From: Sulfuricurvum sp.
GTDB taxonomy: Bacteria > Campylobacterota > Campylobacteria > Campylobacterales > Sulfurimonadaceae
Direction of reading: 5' to 3'
Length of the DNA stretch: 64,000 bases
NCBI RefSeq assembly: GCF_028710345.1
Contig: NZ_JAQTUH010000002.1
Location: 1 to 64,000 of the forward strand
Part shown: one piece after another, positions 8,924-18,295 of the stretch
Layout of the letters: the number at the start of each line of letters is the position of its first letter
Numbering within the stretch: position 1 is the first letter of the stretch
Position numbers and translations under genes: made by a program
Notes under the pieces: generated by a model
Database searches by the model: none
What the model was told of the DNA's origin: nothing
Seen by the model: only the letters and a program-made list of their open reading frames with translations

Positions 8924-9565
8924 ATGATTCCACGTCTTAATCACCAACTCTCATTTCCACATCCTGCCACAGCATCCGAAGAGGGGATTGTTGCTTATGG
9001 CGGTGATCTTTCCCCTTCTCGACTTATGCTAGCGTATCGAAATGGGATTTTTCCTTGGTACGGTGCGGGTGATCCCATACTGTGGTGGTCACCGAACCCA
9101 CGTCTTATTTTAGAATTGGATGAGTTTAAACTTCACCGCACTCTTCGTAAAAAAATACCTCAATTTGAGGTTCGATTTGACACTGCTTTTTCAGATGTGA
9201 TTCGTGAATGCTCTTCTGCTCCAAGAGCAGGGCAAAAAGGGAGTTGGCTATTACCTGAAATGGTAGAGGCATACGAAACTCTTCATGCTCTAGGGTATGC
9301 ACATAGTGTGGAATCGTATCAAAATGGCGTACTGGTTGGCGGATTATACGGTGTGATGGTCGGAAAAATATTTTGCGGTGAGTCGATGTTTGCTAAAGTG
9401 AGTGATGCCTCCAAAGTCGCTTTGGCAGTATTGGTCGAACGATTAAAAAAGGAAGGATTTATTTGCATCGATTGTCAAGTACCGACGGCTCATCTTAAAA
9501 GTCTGGGGGCTAAAGAGATTTCACGGAATGAATTTTTGGAACGACTTATAGGTGCAAATACCTAA
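8924..9565 (+). CDS. aat: Leucyl/phenylalanyl-tRNA-protein transferase
   Basis: A 213-residue GNAT-fold enzyme that transfers Leu or Phe from aminoacyl-tRNA to proteins with N-terminal Lys or Arg, creating N-degrons for ClpS. It has the family signature GIFPWYGAGDPILWWSPNPR near residues 45-64 and the GGLYGVMVGKIFCGESMF motif near 144-161. A TTG at 8921 is directly behind the clpA stop; the ATG at 8924 is taken as the start. It is cotranscribed with clpS and clpA, so substrate tagging, recognition and unfolding are encoded together. Confidence 0.94.
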   Translation: MIPRLNHQLSFPHPATASEEGIVAYGGDLSPSRLMLAYRNGIFPWYGAGDPILWWSPNPRLILELDEFKLHRTLRKKIPQFEVRFDTAFSDVIRECSSAPRAGQKGSWLLPEMVEAYETLHALGYAHSVESYQNGVLVGGLYGVMVGKIFCGESMFAKVSDASKVALAVLVERLKKEGFICIDCQVPTAHLKSLGAKEISRNEFLERLIGANT

Positions 9566-9657
9566 ACTGTTATTTCTTTGTGAGTCTAGTCACTATTTTA
9601 ACTATTTTTTTGGCATAATAATTTTTACTTTTAATAAACTCTTTGGAGCACAACCTT

Positions 9658-10641
9658 ATGTATATCCCTACTGAACGTTTTTCCCTCTGGGCTGATTTTA
9701 TCGAACGAACATTTTTAGAAGAGGGGTTTAAAGAACTCGTCACAAATGGGATAATTAATGGAGCAACATCGAATCCAGCGATTTTTAAAAGTGCTATTTT
9801 GACATCAAGTGCCTATAAAGAGCAGATTGAGACCTTAGTCGATCTGACTCCAAAAGAGAAATATGAGGCAATCGCTATTTATGATATTCAAAAAGCAGCC
9901 GATATTTTGCGCCCTTTATATAATGTAGGAGATGATGGGTATGTAAGCATCGAAGTTGATCCATTTTTGTGTGATGATGCCGATGCTACGATCGCAGAGG
10001 GGATTCGATTGTTTGAAACAATTAGTAGACCTAATGTAATGATTAAAGTTCCTGCAACGGAGGCGGGATATAGCGCAATGGAAGTATTGGCTGCGCAAGG
10101 TATCCCTGTTAATGCAACATTGATTTTCTCATTACAGCAAGCATTGAAGTGTGCAGAAGCTTTTGCGCTTGCAGCATCTAAAAGTGGCGATGTTGTGGAT
10201 ACTGTAATCAGTGTATTTGTCAGTCGAATAGATCGTGCTATTGATGAAAAACTTATTGCATCAAAGATTGAACCGGGATTGATGGGGATTATGAATGCTG
10301 CGGAGATTTATAATCATGTAGAAGAATTACATATTCCAAAATGTCGAATTCTTTTTGCCAGCACCGGTGTAAAAGGGGATGATTTGCGGGCATCATATTA
10401 CATCGATGAGTTACTTGCATCCAATAGTGTTAATACTGCACCTATTGCTACGATTGAAGCATATGTTGCACGGGGAGATAAGATGATAAAGTTACCTCTA
10501 AGTTATGAAAAGATAGATGCACATAAAGTAAAAGTGACCAATGCAGGTGTTGATATGGATCGCGTTATTGAGGTACAGATTCAAGAAGGTTTAGATGCCT
10601 TTAAAGTAGCGTTTACAGAAATTTTGAGTGCATTGGAGTAG
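9658..10641 (+). CDS. tal: Transaldolase
   Basis: A 327-residue TIM-barrel enzyme of the non-oxidative pentose phosphate pathway. The Schiff-base Lys is K130 in NVMIKVPAT; the N-terminal motif NGATSNPAIF at 34-43 is the family signature, and ISVFVSRIDRAID is the second conserved strand. It belongs to the long TalB-like/type seen in Campylobacterota. The start is the ATG at 9658 with TTGGAG about nine bases upstream; a TTG at 9643 would extend it but overlaps the ribosome site. It is followed after 5 bases by a pilT-like gene. Confidence 0.93.
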   Translation: MYIPTERFSLWADFIERTFLEEGFKELVTNGIINGATSNPAIFKSAILTSSAYKEQIETLVDLTPKEKYEAIAIYDIQKAADILRPLYNVGDDGYVSIEVDPFLCDDADATIAEGIRLFETISRPNVMIKVPATEAGYSAMEVLAAQGIPVNATLIFSLQQALKCAEAFALAASKSGDVVDTVISVFVSRIDRAIDEKLIASKIEPGLMGIMNAAEIYNHVEELHIPKCRILFASTGVKGDDLRASYYIDELLASNSVNTAPIATIEAYVARGDKMIKLPLSYEKIDAHKVKVTNAGVDMDRVIEVQIQEGLDAFKVAFTEILSALE

Positions 10642-10646
10642 AAAAA

Positions 10647-11837
10647 ATGGAAGAACAGTATCATATAAATGTAGAAGAACTAAAATTTGATGTACTTAAA
10701 AAAATACGGGGATATTTGCGCCGTATGGTGGATGCGGGTGGAAGTGATTTGCATATTAAAGCAAACGGAGTCGTCAGAGCAAGGGTTAATGGTGAGGTAA
10801 TTCCCCTCTCCGGTGAGATATTTTCAAAAGAAGATGCGTTGACGTTTGCAAAAGAGCTTTTACGATCAAGATTTCATGAGTTGGTGGAAAAGAAAGAGCT
10901 CGATTTAGTTTACCCTTTTGATGAACAGACACGTTTTCGTATTAATATCTTTTTTCAAATGGAAGGGATATCAGCAGTATTTCGTCTGATCCCGGTGAAG
11001 ATTTTAACCATAGATGAGCTCAATTTACCACAGATTGTCCACAGTTTTCCTCAAATGGAACGTGGGTTGGTTTTGGTAACAGGGGTTACTGGTAGTGGTA
11101 AATCAACGACACTTGCTGCAATTATTAATGAGATTAATTGGAATAAGCGTAAGCATATTATCACCATTGAAGATCCGATCGAGTTTGTTCATAAAGATCG
11201 AAAATGTATTGTTAATCAACGCAGTATTGGGCAAGATACTCACAGTTTTGGTGCCGCATTACGTGCTGCGTTACGTGAAGATCCTGATATTATCCTTGTC
11301 GGGGAGATGCGTGATATGGAAACAATCGAAATTGCACTTCATGCTGCCGATACAGGACATTTGGTTTTTTCAACCTTGCATACTTTGGATGCGAAAGAGA
11401 CAATTAACCGTATTGTTTCTGTATTTCCATCGGTTGAACAAAATCGTGTCCGCATAACGCTCTCATCGGTTATTAAAGGGGTAATTTCTCAACGACTGAT
11501 TCCTACAGTAGATGGGAAACGTGCGGCAGCGTTAGAAGTGCTGGTACGTACGTCACGTATAGAGCAATTGATAGCAGAAAATCGTGATATTGAGATTCCG
11601 GATACGATTGCTGAGGGGAAAGAGCTTTATGGATCGCAAACATTCGATCAAGGTATATTAGATCTCTACCTTTCTGGGCGTATTAGCCGTGAAGAAGCGT
11701 TGAATTATGCAACATCACCGTCGGATCTAAAGCTGAAAATGGAAGGCCTTGCTGGTGTAATTGACAAAAACCAACTTAATAAAGAAGATGAACCGAAAGA
11801 GTTTACTGAACATGAAGTATTTGCCCTTAAAAGGTAA
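10647..11837 (+). CDS. pilT: PilT/PilU-type twitching ATPase
   Basis: A 396-residue secretion-ATPase of the type IV pilus retraction family. Its N-terminal PAS-like domain (about 25-120, with GGSDLHIKANGV at 31-42) is followed by Walker A GVTGSGKST at 146-154, the Asp box IITIEDPIEF near 175-184, Walker B ALREDPDIILVGEMRD near 211-226 and the His box STLHTLDA near 242-249. It is about 40 residues longer than usual PilT, with a charged C-terminal tail. No pilin or other pilus genes are in the window, so PilT and PilU cannot be told apart here. Confidence 0.88.
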   Translation: MEEQYHINVEELKFDVLKKIRGYLRRMVDAGGSDLHIKANGVVRARVNGEVIPLSGEIFSKEDALTFAKELLRSRFHELVEKKELDLVYPFDEQTRFRINIFFQMEGISAVFRLIPVKILTIDELNLPQIVHSFPQMERGLVLVTGVTGSGKSTTLAAIINEINWNKRKHIITIEDPIEFVHKDRKCIVNQRSIGQDTHSFGAALRAALREDPDIILVGEMRDMETIEIALHAADTGHLVFSTLHTLDAKETINRIVSVFPSVEQNRVRITLSSVIKGVISQRLIPTVDGKRAAALEVLVRTSRIEQLIAENRDIEIPDTIAEGKELYGSQTFDQGILDLYLSGRISREEALNYATSPSDLKLKMEGLAGVIDKNQLNKEDEPKEFTEHEVFALKR

Positions 11838-11870
11838 ATGATATTTATAATATTTTAAACAAATTTTAAG

Positions 11871-11876
11871 TACAAT
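11871..11876 (+). promoter_or_regulatory. Candidate -10 box upstream of rplY
   Basis: TACAAT lies 30 bases upstream of the rplY start, after an AT-rich stretch with T-runs typical of Campylobacterota sigma-70 promoters. It would start the long rplY-to-dxs gene run. Confidence 0.4.
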
Positions 11877-11906
11877 TCGCCTCATTTTATTTTTGAAGGA
11901 CACATT

Positions 11907-12443
11907 ATGCTAGAAGGCATTCTTAGAGAGAGTATTGGCAAGCCGGTTACAAAAGGGCTTCGTCGTGATGGTTATCTTATTGCCAACATCTATGGAAAAG
12001 GGCTTGAAAATATTCATGCTGCGTTCAAAATGAACGACTTTATCCGTACTGTACGTAACAAAGAGAGCGTTGCATTTCCTGTGAGTATTGCAGGTAATGA
12101 GATGAACCTTGTAGTTCAAGGGTATGAGTCTCACCCCGTTTCTGGAAACTTGTTACACGTAGATTTGATGGTAGCACAACCAGGTGTCGTAACCCATTAT
12201 CATATCCCTGTTAAACCTGTTGGAAGTCCAATCGGTTTGAAAAACAAAGGGATGTTGTTTGTGGCTAAAAAACGCCTTCGCGTAAAAGCAGCGATTGAGA
12301 ATATTCCTAACTTCATTGAAATCAATGTTGCACCACTTGATTTGGGTGATTCTGTATTGGTTCGAGATCTTCCACGTATCGAAAACGTTACATTTACCGA
12401 TTCTGAGCGTGTAGCGGTTCTCAGCGTTATCAAAGCGAAATAA
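11907..12443 (+). CDS. rplY: 50S ribosomal protein L25 (CTC type)
   Basis: A 178-residue two-domain L25. The N-terminal 5S-rRNA-binding domain spans about 1-90 (with GYLIANIYGKG and the LVVQGYESHPVSGNLLHVDL strand) and the C-terminal TL5 domain about 95-178 (GVVTHYHIPVKPVG, then NIPNFIEINVAPLDLGDSV). This is the long general-stress-protein form, not the short E. coli form. It is followed by pth after 2 bases, a pairing widespread in bacteria. Confidence 0.95.
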   Translation: MLEGILRESIGKPVTKGLRRDGYLIANIYGKGLENIHAAFKMNDFIRTVRNKESVAFPVSIAGNEMNLVVQGYESHPVSGNLLHVDLMVAQPGVVTHYHIPVKPVGSPIGLKNKGMLFVAKKRLRVKAAIENIPNFIEINVAPLDLGDSVLVRDLPRIENVTFTDSERVAVLSVIKAK

Positions 12444-12445
12444 TC

Positions 12446-13000
12446 ATGCTAATCGTCGGACTGGGAAATCCCGGCTCGGCATACACATCCACCCGTCATA
12501 ATATCGGGTTTATGGTGATTGATGAATTGTGCCGTCGACATAGTGTTCACGATGTTTCAAAGAGCTCTTTTGATGGAGAGTTGTTTAAAATGAGTGGACA
12601 TTTTCTCCTCAAACCTACTACTTATATGAATCTCTCCGGTAAATCAATCCTTGCGGTTAAAAATTTTTATAAAATTGATGATGTCATTATTATACACGAT
12701 GATTTAGACCTCCCTTTCGGTGCTCTTCGTTTTAAACATGGCGGAGGACATGGCGGTCATAATGGACTGAAATCTGCGGATAGTGTTTTAACCCCAGCAT
12801 ATACACGTGTACGAATGGGGATAGGGAAGCCTGAACATAAATCGCAAGTTGCGGATTATGTATTGCACCCTTTTTCAACACAAGAGCAAGGAATTTTGAA
12901 GGGATGGATTTCTAAAGCTGCCGATGCTGTTGAGTTATTATTAATTTCTCCTCTTGAAGAGGTCTCATCAAAGTGTTCTCTCAAAGCTTTAGAGGTATAA
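12446..13000 (+). CDS. pth: Peptidyl-tRNA hydrolase
   Basis: A 184-residue enzyme that releases tRNA from abortive peptidyl-tRNA. It has the conserved N-terminus LIVGLGNPGSAYTSTRHNIGF with catalytic His18, the KPTTYMNLSG motif, the DDLDLPFGALRFKHGGGHGGHNGLKS region and VRMGIGKP. The length is typical. It is cotranscribed with rplY upstream and a lipopolysaccharide-permease gene downstream. Confidence 0.95.
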   Translation: MLIVGLGNPGSAYTSTRHNIGFMVIDELCRRHSVHDVSKSSFDGELFKMSGHFLLKPTTYMNLSGKSILAVKNFYKIDDVIIIHDDLDLPFGALRFKHGGGHGGHNGLKSADSVLTPAYTRVRMGIGKPEHKSQVADYVLHPFSTQEQGILKGWISKAADAVELLLISPLEEVSSKCSLKALEV

Positions 13001-13037
13001 TAAAAGTAATACACGTAGTTTAATAAATGGATTTGGT

Positions 13038-14129
13038 ATGCTTTTTTTTAAAACAATAGCGTTTTTATATCTTCGTTATTGTTTCATCATACTGATTGCC
13101 CTTACTGGTTTTATGGTGGGTTTTGATATGATGAACAATAGTGAGGGGCTCCCTCATTCTGCCAATTTATTAATTTTATACAGCCTCTATAAATGGCTCT
13201 ATGCCCTCGATATGATGTTACCTATTACGTTAGTATTTGCATTTATAGCAACTATCATAGAGCTGATTCGTTCCAATGCACTTACCTCTTTTTATGCCCT
13301 AGGCTATTCACGATTTAAAGTATTGTTTCCTATTTTAACAATAAGTATATCGATATTATTTTGCTATATTGCTGCACATACTACCTCTTTTGCCCGTGCA
13401 AACGAATATGCAGATAATCTGCGGGACAGCTCACAATTTTTGATACCGACAAATAACCTTTTTTTTACTCATGAGGGAAATTATATCTATTTTGGGACAC
13501 TCAATCCATTGACACAACAAGCACATAATATTCGAGTATTTACCTTTCATAATGGGACACTTAAGGAGGCATTAAGTGGTGAAGAGGCTTATTACGCTGA
13601 TCATTATTGGAATATTCCCAATGCGCATTCGTTAAGACCTCCTGAAGATTTAGATTTAGAATCTTCGGCAGTTGAGATAAAAGATCTTAAAAATATCCGT
13701 GTTTTACACAACTTTCGTCCTAAAATTTTGGATCAGATTTATGAGGGCAAGGTAAATTATACGATTATTGATGCTTTGGATGCTATGAATCTCTTGGAAA
13801 AACAAAATATTGATCTCTCAAAAGTAAAAAGCTCGTTGTACCGTAATTTTGTCACCCCTTGGTTTGCTTTGATTATGATAGTAGTGATCTATGCAGTTGC
13901 CCCTATTAGTCCTCGGTTCGCGAATCTTTCGTTGTACAGTTTCGGAGCTATTCTCATTACATTAATCGTCTGGGGTCTTTTATTTATGAGTGGAGAACTC
14001 GCTAATAATAAAACACTCTCCCCTGAAACCGGAATTTTAGTTCCAATCGGTTTATTGGGAATTTTTAGCACACTTTATCTAAGCTCATTTTGGATAAAAT
14101 CGCGAATAAATTTAATTCAAAAAGGGTGA
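13038..14129 (+). CDS. LptF/LptG family (YjgP/YjgQ) permease
   Basis: A 363-residue inner-membrane protein. Two helices near the N-terminus (about 5-30 and 60-80) and a third near 100-120 precede a periplasmic jellyroll-like region of about 130-260. Three C-terminal helices follow at about 275-295, 305-325 and 335-352. This is the topology of LptF/LptG, which with LptB moves lipopolysaccharide toward the outer membrane. LptF and LptG cannot be told apart by eye. The gene sits between pth and lysA, the same place as a permease gene in C. jejuni as I recall it. Confidence 0.83.
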   Translation: MLFFKTIAFLYLRYCFIILIALTGFMVGFDMMNNSEGLPHSANLLILYSLYKWLYALDMMLPITLVFAFIATIIELIRSNALTSFYALGYSRFKVLFPILTISISILFCYIAAHTTSFARANEYADNLRDSSQFLIPTNNLFFTHEGNYIYFGTLNPLTQQAHNIRVFTFHNGTLKEALSGEEAYYADHYWNIPNAHSLRPPEDLDLESSAVEIKDLKNIRVLHNFRPKILDQIYEGKVNYTIIDALDAMNLLEKQNIDLSKVKSSLYRNFVTPWFALIMIVVIYAVAPISPRFANLSLYSFGAILITLIVWGLLFMSGELANNKTLSPETGILVPIGLLGIFSTLYLSSFWIKSRINLIQKG

Positions 14130-14132
14130 TGC

Positions 14133-15335
14133 GTGATACCATTTGAATCGTTAGCACAAACCTATCAAACTCCTTTGTATCTTTATGATTTTGATGCGAT
14201 GAGTGAACAATATGAAAAACTCAAAGAGGCATTTCGAGGACGTAAATCGATTTTGGCGTATGCGGTGAAAGCCAATTCCAATCTTAGTGTTATTAAACAT
14301 TTTGCTTCGTTGGGCTCGGGTGCCGATTGTGTCTCTATCGGAGAGGTGCGCCGTGCATTAATGGCGGGAGTTCCGCCGTATCGTATTTTATTTAGCGGTG
14401 TCGGTAAGCGTGATGATGAGATTCGTGAAGCGATTGAGAGCGATATATTGTATATCAATGTCGAGAGTGAGGGCGAACTGGATCGTGTTGAGATGGTAGC
14501 GCGTGAATTAGGTAAAACTGCCCGCATTAGTGTCCGTGTGAATCCAAATATTGACCCTAAAACACATCCGTATATCTCTACCGGATTACACGATAATAAA
14601 TTCGGGGTAGAGATTAATGCCGCAAAACGGATGTATATCAAAGCGAAAAATTCCGATCACTTAGATCCTGTAGGGATCCACTTTCACATTGGAAGCCAAT
14701 TAACGGAACTAGAGCCGATTTACGAAGCGGCAGTCATTGTTGCCGATTTGATGCGTTCACTCAGTGCGATTGACGTCAATCTTAAATTTTTTGATATCGG
14801 TGGGGGGTTGGGTGTCCGTTATAACGAAGAGATTACGATTGAACCCTATGAGTACGCACAAGCGATTTTAGGTGCGCTCAAAGGGCTTGATGTAACGGTT
14901 ATTTGTGAGCCGGGACGATTTTTAACGGCAAATGCCGGTTATTTTTTGACAAAAGTTTTGTATGAAAAGCAAAATGGTTCCAAACGGTTCGTGGTGGTTG
15001 ATGGTGCGATGAATGATTTGATCCGTCCGAGTTTATACAAAGCGTATCACCGTATTGAAGCCTTAGACAAAGAGGGTGAACTATCGCTAGCAGATGTCGT
15101 AGGACCGGTGTGTGAAAGCGGTGACTTTTTAGCCAAAGATTATCCGTTGCCACGACTAAATCATAATGATCTTTTGGTCGTTCATAGTGCCGGAGCTTAT
15201 GGATTTGGAATGGGGAGTAACTACAATACGCGAGGTCGCTCCGCAGAGATAGCGTTTCAAAACGGTGAGGGGCGATTAATCCGTCAACGTGAAAGTTTCG
15301 ATGATATTATAGCTCTAGAGCGTGAGTACCTATAA
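14133..15335 (+). CDS. lysA: Diaminopimelate decarboxylase
   Basis: A 400-residue PLP enzyme making L-lysine from meso-diaminopimelate. The cofactor Lys is K46 in YAVKANSN; the HIGSQL motif, the glycine loop IGGGLGVRY, the CEPGRF motif and CESGDF (substrate Cys) all appear in order. The start is GTG, 3 bases after the upstream stop. It overlaps the next gene by one base (TAATG), so it is translationally coupled to the HAD gene. Confidence 0.96.
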   Translation: MIPFESLAQTYQTPLYLYDFDAMSEQYEKLKEAFRGRKSILAYAVKANSNLSVIKHFASLGSGADCVSIGEVRRALMAGVPPYRILFSGVGKRDDEIREAIESDILYINVESEGELDRVEMVARELGKTARISVRVNPNIDPKTHPYISTGLHDNKFGVEINAAKRMYIKAKNSDHLDPVGIHFHIGSQLTELEPIYEAAVIVADLMRSLSAIDVNLKFFDIGGGLGVRYNEEITIEPYEYAQAILGALKGLDVTVICEPGRFLTANAGYFLTKVLYEKQNGSKRFVVVDGAMNDLIRPSLYKAYHRIEALDKEGELSLADVVGPVCESGDFLAKDYPLPRLNHNDLLVVHSAGAYGFGMGSNYNTRGRSAEIAFQNGEGRLIRQRESFDDIIALEREYL

Positions 15336-16108
15336 TGTATTTTATTGACGTACAGGGGACATTGATAGACGATCATACCAAACTTCCGATTCGTGGTGCG
15401 GTAGAGTTTATCGATCATTTAAATAGTTCAAAAATCCCCTATATGGTCATCACTAACAGCACTAAAAATCCTAGCGTAGAATTTTTAGCGTATCTCAATT
15501 CCATCGGACTCAATATCCCTCAACGCCATTATTTGGATCCATTGATGGTTTTAGAAGAACATATTGCCAAAAATGAAACAATAGCGGCGTATGGTTCAGA
15601 CGAATTTTTAAATGTTCTCAAATCGATGGGATACGCTCTCGATTTTGCCTCTCCAGATGTTGTTTTAATCGCTATTAAAGAGAATTTCACTTCTGATGAA
15701 TATGCCCAAATGATTGAGTTTATATTGGGCGGTGCAAAGCTTATCGGTATGCATGAAACATCATTGTATGCAAAAAATCATAAACGTTATCCCGGAGTAG
15801 GGGCAATTTTAAAAATGGTCGAATTTGCAACACAACGTTCCTATACGGTGGTTGGAAAACCGAGTAGAGCTTTTTTTAAGGCGTCATTGGAAGGGTTGAA
15901 TCAGCAAGGGGTGCATCACAGTTTTTCGGATGTGACTATTATTAGTGATGATGTAACCGGTGATATTCTCCCCGCGCAAGAGTTAGGGATGAAGGGTGTA
16001 TTCGTCCTAAGCGGTAAATACCGCGTGGCTGAGGAGATTATTCCCAATTTAAAAGTGCAACCTGATGCAATTTATGCGGATATGCAAGCAGTACTGGAGA
16101 GTCTATGA
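15335..16108 (+). CDS. HAD-IIA family hydrolase-like protein with substituted acid/base residue
   Basis: A 257-residue NagD-like HAD protein. Motif I reads FIDVQGTL (residues 3-10): the nucleophile Asp5 is present but the usual second Asp is Gln7. Motif II is VITNSTKN near 38-45, motif III is the Lys in VGKPSRAFF near 178-186, and motif IV is IISDDVTGDI near 210-219, all intact. In HAD phosphatases the second Asp is the general acid/base, so hydrolysis may be weak or the role altered. It lies between lysA and pheA with 1- and 4-base overlaps. The substrate is unknown. Confidence 0.82.
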   Translation: MYFIDVQGTLIDDHTKLPIRGAVEFIDHLNSSKIPYMVITNSTKNPSVEFLAYLNSIGLNIPQRHYLDPLMVLEEHIAKNETIAAYGSDEFLNVLKSMGYALDFASPDVVLIAIKENFTSDEYAQMIEFILGGAKLIGMHETSLYAKNHKRYPGVGAILKMVEFATQRSYTVVGKPSRAFFKASLEGLNQQGVHHSFSDVTIISDDVTGDILPAQELGMKGVFVLSGKYRVAEEIIPNLKVQPDAIYADMQAVLESL

Positions 16109-17187
16109 AAACATTAGAAGAGTGTCGAGAGATTATTGATGCATTGGATAATGAGGTTATCCAACTTTTAAATCGTCGTATGGAAGTGGTACGACGAGTC
16201 GGTGAGATAAAGCATCAAAATAATGGTGCAGTCTATCGTCCGGAGCGGGAAAAAGCGATTGTCGATCGTTTAAGCAAATTGAGCCATGATGCGGGGGGGC
16301 TACTCAACGCACAAGCAATAGAGGCTATTTTTTTAGAAATATTTGCTGTTGCCCGTAATCTTGAGTTACCTGAAAAAATAGCTTATCTTGGGCCAGAGGG
16401 GAGTTTCACCCATCAAGCGGCGGAATCACGTTTTGGTGCGATGAGCGATTATCTCTCATTAGGCTCTATTGATGCCGTTTTTAAAACGCTTGAAGCTTCC
16501 CGTGCGAAATTCGGAGTTGTCCCTATCGAGAATTCTCGTGATGGCGTTGTGGGAGAAACACTCGATTTACTGGGCAAAAGCAGCGTTAAAATTGTGGCAG
16601 AACTCTATATGCCGATTCATATGGCATTTGCGAGCAAAGCTGAAAAGGTACACCATATCAAACGAATCTATTCCAAAGATAAAGGGTTTGGTCAGTGTCG
16701 AGAATTTCTACAAGAACACGGCCTTGATCGGGTAGAGCATATACCTGTAGAATCAACAGCAAAAGCGGCAGTTTTAGCATCAAAAGATCCTGAATCGGCT
16801 GCAATATGTTCCCATATCGCGGCAAAATTATACGGCGTTCCGACACTGTTTGAAAACATCGAAGATACCCATAATAATGCGACCCGTTTTTTTATTTTGA
16901 GTGATTTTAAAAATGCTCCGAGCGGTCAGGATAAAACATCAATATTGGTTCGATTGAAAGATGCCCAAGAATCGGGTGCATTGTTTCACTTTTTGGAAGA
17001 TTTTAACAAAGCGCGCATTAATCTTAGTAAAATTGAGAGTCGTCCTGCACGGGATAATGAAGGGTTTGGGTACTGGTTCTTTATCGATTTCTTTGGTCAT
17101 ATTGATGAAGAAAAAGTTAATGAAATAATGGTTAAACATACCGATGAAGTGACATGGCTTGGAAGCTACGTAAAAGGAGAATTATGA
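16105..17187 (+). CDS. pheA: Bifunctional chorismate mutase / prephenate dehydratase
   Basis: A 360-residue P-protein of phenylalanine synthesis. An AroQ chorismate mutase domain occupies about 1-85 ([15 protein letters not shown]), the dehydratase domain about 93-270 ([14 protein letters not shown], then [18 protein letters not shown], and the Thr-containing NNATRFFIL), and an ACT domain the last 80 residues with the Phe-binding ESRP ([18 protein letters not shown]), suggesting feedback by Phe. It overlaps the HAD gene by 4 bases and hisC by 4 (ATGA). Confidence 0.95.
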   Translation: MKTLEECREIIDALDNEVIQLLNRRMEVVRRVGEIKHQNNGAVYRPEREKAIVDRLSKLSHDAGGLLNAQAIEAIFLEIFAVARNLELPEKIAYLGPEGSFTHQAAESRFGAMSDYLSLGSIDAVFKTLEASRAKFGVVPIENSRDGVVGETLDLLGKSSVKIVAELYMPIHMAFASKAEKVHHIKRIYSKDKGFGQCREFLQEHGLDRVEHIPVESTAKAAVLASKDPESAAICSHIAAKLYGVPTLFENIEDTHNNATRFFILSDFKNAPSGQDKTSILVRLKDAQESGALFHFLEDFNKARINLSKIESRPARDNEGFGYWFFIDFFGHIDEEKVNEIMVKHTDEVTWLGSYVKGEL

Positions 17188-18278
17188 AATTTAATAGCAC
17201 ATTAGACTCGATTAAAAGTTATGAAGCGGGTAAGCCGATTGAGTTAGTGGTTCGTGAATACGGTATCAACAAAGAGGATATCGTCAAACTAGCAAGTAAT
17301 GAAAATCCGTTTGGATGTTCCCCGAAAGTAAAAGAGGCGGTACGTTCAATTATCGACAATATGGCACTCTATCCTGATGATTCAATGGTCAAACTTAAAA
17401 CAGCTTTATCCAATAAATACGGCATTAAAAGTAATGAATTAATCATCGGTGCAGGAAGCGATCAGGTGATAGAATTTGCTATTCATGCCAAAGCACATGA
17501 AGGTTCTTGTGTTTTGATGAACAGCGTAACGTTTGCCATGTATGAAATCTATGCAAAACAAGTGGGTGCACAAATCATCCGTACCGCATCTCGCGAACAT
17601 AAAATGGAGGAGTTCTATACTCTGTATTTGGAACATAAGCCTTCTATTATTTTTCTTTGTACCCCTAATAATCCTACCGGTGATGGGCTATTGGCTGAGG
17701 AAATGCTCGCTTTTATCGATAAAATTGATAACGATACACTCGTCATTATCGATGGTGCGTATATGGAATATGCCCGTTTTAAAGATACTGCTTATGCCGT
17801 GGAACCACGTGATTTGGTTGCAAAATATGAGAATGTTTTGTTTTTAGGAACATTTTCAAAAGCGTATGGATTAGGGGGGATGCGTGTTGGATATGGTATC
17901 GCGTCAGCGCCTATTATCGAGGCACTTTATAAAGTCCGTCCGCCGTTTAATATTACTACACTCTCTCTTGAAGCAGCATCGGTTGCTCTTGAAGATGAGG
18001 CGTTTGTTCAAGAATGTATTGCGGATAATTTTAAAGAGATGGCTCGATATGAAGAGTTCGCAAGCGTAAAGGGGATCGATGTGATTGAGAGTTATACCAA
18101 TTTCGTCACTTTATCGCTTCCTGAAGAAAAAAATTCATCAAAAATTGCGCAAGAACTCTTAAAAAAGGGTATGATTGTACGTGATTTAAGCAGTTACGGA
18201 TTGAACGCAATTCGCGTAACCATTGGTACATCGGCTCAAAATGACCGATTCTTTCAACTAACAGAACCTTTATTGTAA
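17184..18278 (+). CDS. hisC: Histidinol-phosphate aminotransferase
   Basis: A 364-residue fold-type-I aminotransferase. The PLP Lys is K226 in [18 protein letters not shown], with ASNENPFG at 37-44, CTPNNPTG at 159-166 and IIDGAYMEY at 188-196. It may serve both His and aromatic amino acid synthesis, since it is coupled to pheA. The start is the ATG at 17184 with AAGGAG just upstream, overlapping the pheA stop; a longer frame to 17154 has no ribosome site. Confidence 0.93.
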   Translation: MKFNSTLDSIKSYEAGKPIELVVREYGINKEDIVKLASNENPFGCSPKVKEAVRSIIDNMALYPDDSMVKLKTALSNKYGIKSNELIIGAGSDQVIEFAIHAKAHEGSCVLMNSVTFAMYEIYAKQVGAQIIRTASREHKMEEFYTLYLEHKPSIIFLCTPNNPTGDGLLAEEMLAFIDKIDNDTLVIIDGAYMEYARFKDTAYAVEPRDLVAKYENVLFLGTFSKAYGLGGMRVGYGIASAPIIEALYKVRPPFNITTLSLEAASVALEDEAFVQECIADNFKEMARYEEFASVKGIDVIESYTNFVTLSLPEEKNSSKIAQELLKKGMIVRDLSSYGLNAIRVTIGTSAQNDRFFQLTEPLL

Positions 18279-18295
18279 AGTAGGCATTCAGCGGT

